This document shows positions 63,809 to 64,000 of a stretch of DNA of 64,000 bases, one piece after another. The stretch lies in the NCBI GenBank assembly GCA_030180135.1, contig CM058234.1:8863543-8927542 (forward strand), written 5' to 3'. The notes beneath the pieces were generated by a model. That model saw only the letters and a program-made list of their open reading frames with translations, was not told the DNA's origin and searched no databases. Source of the stretch: Orychophragmus violaceus. Its lineage: Eukaryota > Streptophyta > Magnoliopsida > Brassicales > Brassicaceae. Position numbers and translations under genes: made by a program. Each line of letters starts with the position of its first letter. Within the stretch, counting starts at the first letter, position 1.

Positions 63809-64000
63809 ATGACTACTACAAGCACTCAAAACACATTCTCGATCCGGTCTGTTCTCGAGAAGGAGAAGCTGACTGGAACGAACTTCCTGACATGGTCAAG
63901 GAACTTGAGGCTGGTCCTCAAGCAGGAGAAGAAGGATTATGTCCTTCGAGATCCCCTCCCCGAGAGGCCTCTTGCCAATGCTGCCAGGACTCTGCACAAT
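63809..64000 (+). CDS. gag: Copia Gag N-terminus (partial at window edge)
   Basis: 64 codons from ATG at 63809, open to the last base: MTTTSTQNTFSIRSVLEKEK, LTGTNFLTWSRNLRLVLKQE, KKDYVLRDPLPERPLANAAR. Clearly homologous to the Copia gag at 49219-50097. This is the start of a UBN2/Copia-type gag domain. The start is supported by alignment with the other gag (MSSTNHRNNFSLRSVLEKDK). Confidence 0.85.
   Translation, partial: MTTTSTQNTFSIRSVLEKEKLTGTNFLTWSRNLRLVLKQEKKDYVLRDPLPERPLANAARTLHN

Larger units (their letters stand above)
61594..64000 (+). mobile_element. Copia retrotransposon no. 2, 5' part, plus strand, runs off window
   Basis: 5' LTR (61594-62267), initiator-Met primer site, 1.5-kb leader, start of gag at 63809. 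Related to Copia no. 1 by LTR layout (TGTTGG start, ATATAATACT and GGGTCACAC(A/G)CCTAAGC words) and gag. The left flank, CCATT (61589-61593), is the expected target duplication, to be matched beyond the window. Gag is open to the window edge, so this may be the most intact element here. Confidence 0.88.

Overview
This is a plant nuclear window made almost entirely of nested transposable elements. I found no intact host gene, rRNA, tRNA or CRISPR. The Athila-type LTRs, the ABCG/PDR transporter exons, the CACTA and Helitron end sequences and the chromovirus/Tat-type elements suggest a Brassicaceae species and a pericentromeric or otherwise heterochromatic location. The species is an inference from family resemblance only.

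Left block (1-5603, resuming at 41384-41913) is Athila-like Gypsy sequence. A minus-strand element enters at the left edge (gag, tRNA-Asp-type primer site, 5' LTR 822-1931). Then comes plus-strand Athila 3' internal sequence ending in a polypurine tract, an LTR (3118-4290), a primer site, a broken gag, and a truncated 3' LTR.

That 3' LTR is split by a CACTA (En/Spm-like) element, 5604-41383, with a CCA/TCA target duplication. The CACTA element carries intron-containing pieces of an ABCG/PDR transporter gene on the minus strand. Inside it the nesting can be peeled layer by layer using perfect 5-bp target duplications. The ABCG exon is split by a gag-only LTR retrotransposon (6496-37873, CCTCT). 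That is split by a Tat-lineage Gypsy element on the minus strand (10383-36635, GTTAT). That is split, between protease and reverse transcriptase, by a giant plus-strand non-autonomous element (16375-33058, CCAGT). The innermost element has three 3.73-kb LTRs and two 2.75-kb internal regions. Its middle LTR is a recombinant of the outer two. A Helitron (40519-41368) sits just inside the right CACTA end.

Right block (about 42185 to the right edge) is a second minus-strand Tat element with three insertions: a Copia element (45269-51956, CGCTC), a 3.26-kb chromovirus-type solo LTR (57161-60415, TCATC), and the 5' end of another Copia on the plus strand (from 61594). This last one inserted at the Tat gag start codon and runs off the window with an open gag reading frame. 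About 270 bp at 41914-42184 is unassigned.

The elements do not form a cellular pathway. The Tat elements have the coding set for autonomous copying (gag, protease, RT, RNase H plus a second RNase H-like domain, integrase) but all genes carry stops, frameshifts or insertions. The gag-only and zinc-knuckle-only elements would need proteins supplied by others. The signals most worth pursuing are the recombinant three-LTR element and its zinc-knuckle-array protein, the CACTA gene capture, the antisense spliced ORF in both Tat elements, and a paired TCGATCGA-type motif shared by Athila and Copia elements but not by the other families here.
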